From Seohaeicola zhoushanensis (GTDB lineage Bacteria; Pseudomonadota; Alphaproteobacteria; Rhodobacterales; Rhodobacteraceae): DNA of 64,000 nt. The stretch spans positions 62,001 through 126,000 of the forward strand of contig NZ_BNCJ01000001.1 in NCBI RefSeq assembly GCF_014656415.1, in the 5' to 3' direction. Positions 63,771 to 64,000 of this stretch are shown piece after piece (within the stretch, counting starts at the first letter, position 1; the number at the start of each line of letters is the position of its first letter). The notes beneath the pieces were generated by a model. That model did not search any database. It saw nothing but the letters and a program-made list of their open reading frames with translations, and was not told where the DNA came from. Made by a program: the position numbers and the translations under genes.

Positions 63771-64000
63771 TGAAAACCGTTCTGGTGTCCGCCGTCGCCC
63801 TGATCGACGTCGACGGCCGGGTGCTGCTCGCGCAGCGCCCGGAAGGCAAGTCCATGGCCGGCCTCTGGGAGTTTCCCGGAGGCAAGGTCGAACCCGGCGA
63901 AACCCCCGAAGCGGCGCTGATTCGCGAGCTGCACGAGGAACTGGGCATCGACACCTGGGCCTCTTGCCTGGCGCCGCTGACCTTTGCCAGCCACAGCTAC
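63770..64000 (+). CDS. mutT: 8-oxo-dGTP diphosphatase MutT (partial)
   Basis: The ATG at 63770 shares a base with the argJ stop; 77 residues lie in the window and the gene continues beyond it. The Nudix box [20 protein letters not shown] with the following ELGI (residues about 38-61) is complete: Gly, the two Glu pairs and Arg are in place. [20 protein letters not shown] is typical of MutT proper. It removes oxidised dGTP from the nucleotide pool. Confidence 0.93.
   Translation, partial: MKTVLVSAVALIDVDGRVLLAQRPEGKSMAGLWEFPGGKVEPGETPEAALIRELHEELGIDTWASCLAPLTFASHSY

Overview
The window is high-GC alphaproteobacterial DNA, most likely Rhodobacteraceae. Pointers are a VPLPA-CTERM protein, the secA / parvulin isomerase / argJ / mutT neighbourhood, TRAP transport of organic acids, and a GAAC-N7-GAAC-type SOS box. 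It has two parts: a prophage (1 to about 34,940) and host chromosome (34,941 to 64,000).

Prophage. The genes are those of a T7-like podovirus particle, almost all on the + strand with ATGA or TGATG stop/start overlaps. Order: end of a probable replication gene (1-509); a 433-bp non-coding segment with twelve copies of a 9-bp motif in alternating paired orientation (622-896); probable small and large terminase; small proteins and a GNAT-like protein; portal; scaffold; a reverse-strand cargo insert with a HEPN-like protein (8461-9362); capsid with a terminator behind it; tail tubular proteins A and B; three internal virion (ejection) proteins; a second large internal protein; collagen-like tail fibre; lysis cassette (membrane proteins, amidase endolysin, overlapping Rz/Rz1 spanins); two large surface/tailspike-like proteins of lower GC; and a reverse-strand VPLPA-CTERM gene at the edge. 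The prophage ends at the 3' part of a tRNA-Lys(TTT) gene (34895-34940), which is the right attachment site. Integrase, repressor and the intact tRNA must lie left of the window. The gp16-like ejection protein is notable: it joins a tail-lysozyme domain to a DdrB/ParB-like and a RelA/SpoT-like domain, and it has a reverse-strand reading frame with a good ribosome binding site inside it.

Chromosome. After two small membrane proteins and a fumarylacetoacetate-hydrolase-family enzyme comes an aromatic-acid island (36.7-52.4 kb): TRAP transporter dctPQM, crotonase, MarR regulator, feruloyl-CoA-synthase-like ligase, benzoate-CoA ligase, alpha/beta hydrolase, DUF309 protein, boxC, boxB, a 58-residue four-cysteine ferredoxin-like protein, boxA, a 4HBT thioesterase and boxR. 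This is aerobic benzoate degradation by way of benzoyl-CoA and its 2,3-epoxide. Four promoters, in front of dctP, the benzoate-CoA ligase, boxC and boxR, carry copies of a TGCA-N6-TGCA operator whose spacer reads CTATAA or CTATCA, so that a -10-like hexamer lies inside the operator. The TRAP/feruloyl-CoA operon therefore appears to be part of the BoxR regulon. The dehydroadipyl-CoA semialdehyde dehydrogenase gene of the pathway is not in the window.

The last part holds dnaE2 (probable LexA box upstream, C-terminus lost at a pair of perfect palindromes, no imuA/imuB beside it), a small secreted protein, a PstS-like/OmpA fusion, a membrane-anchored protein, secA, a parvulin isomerase, argJ and the start of mutT.
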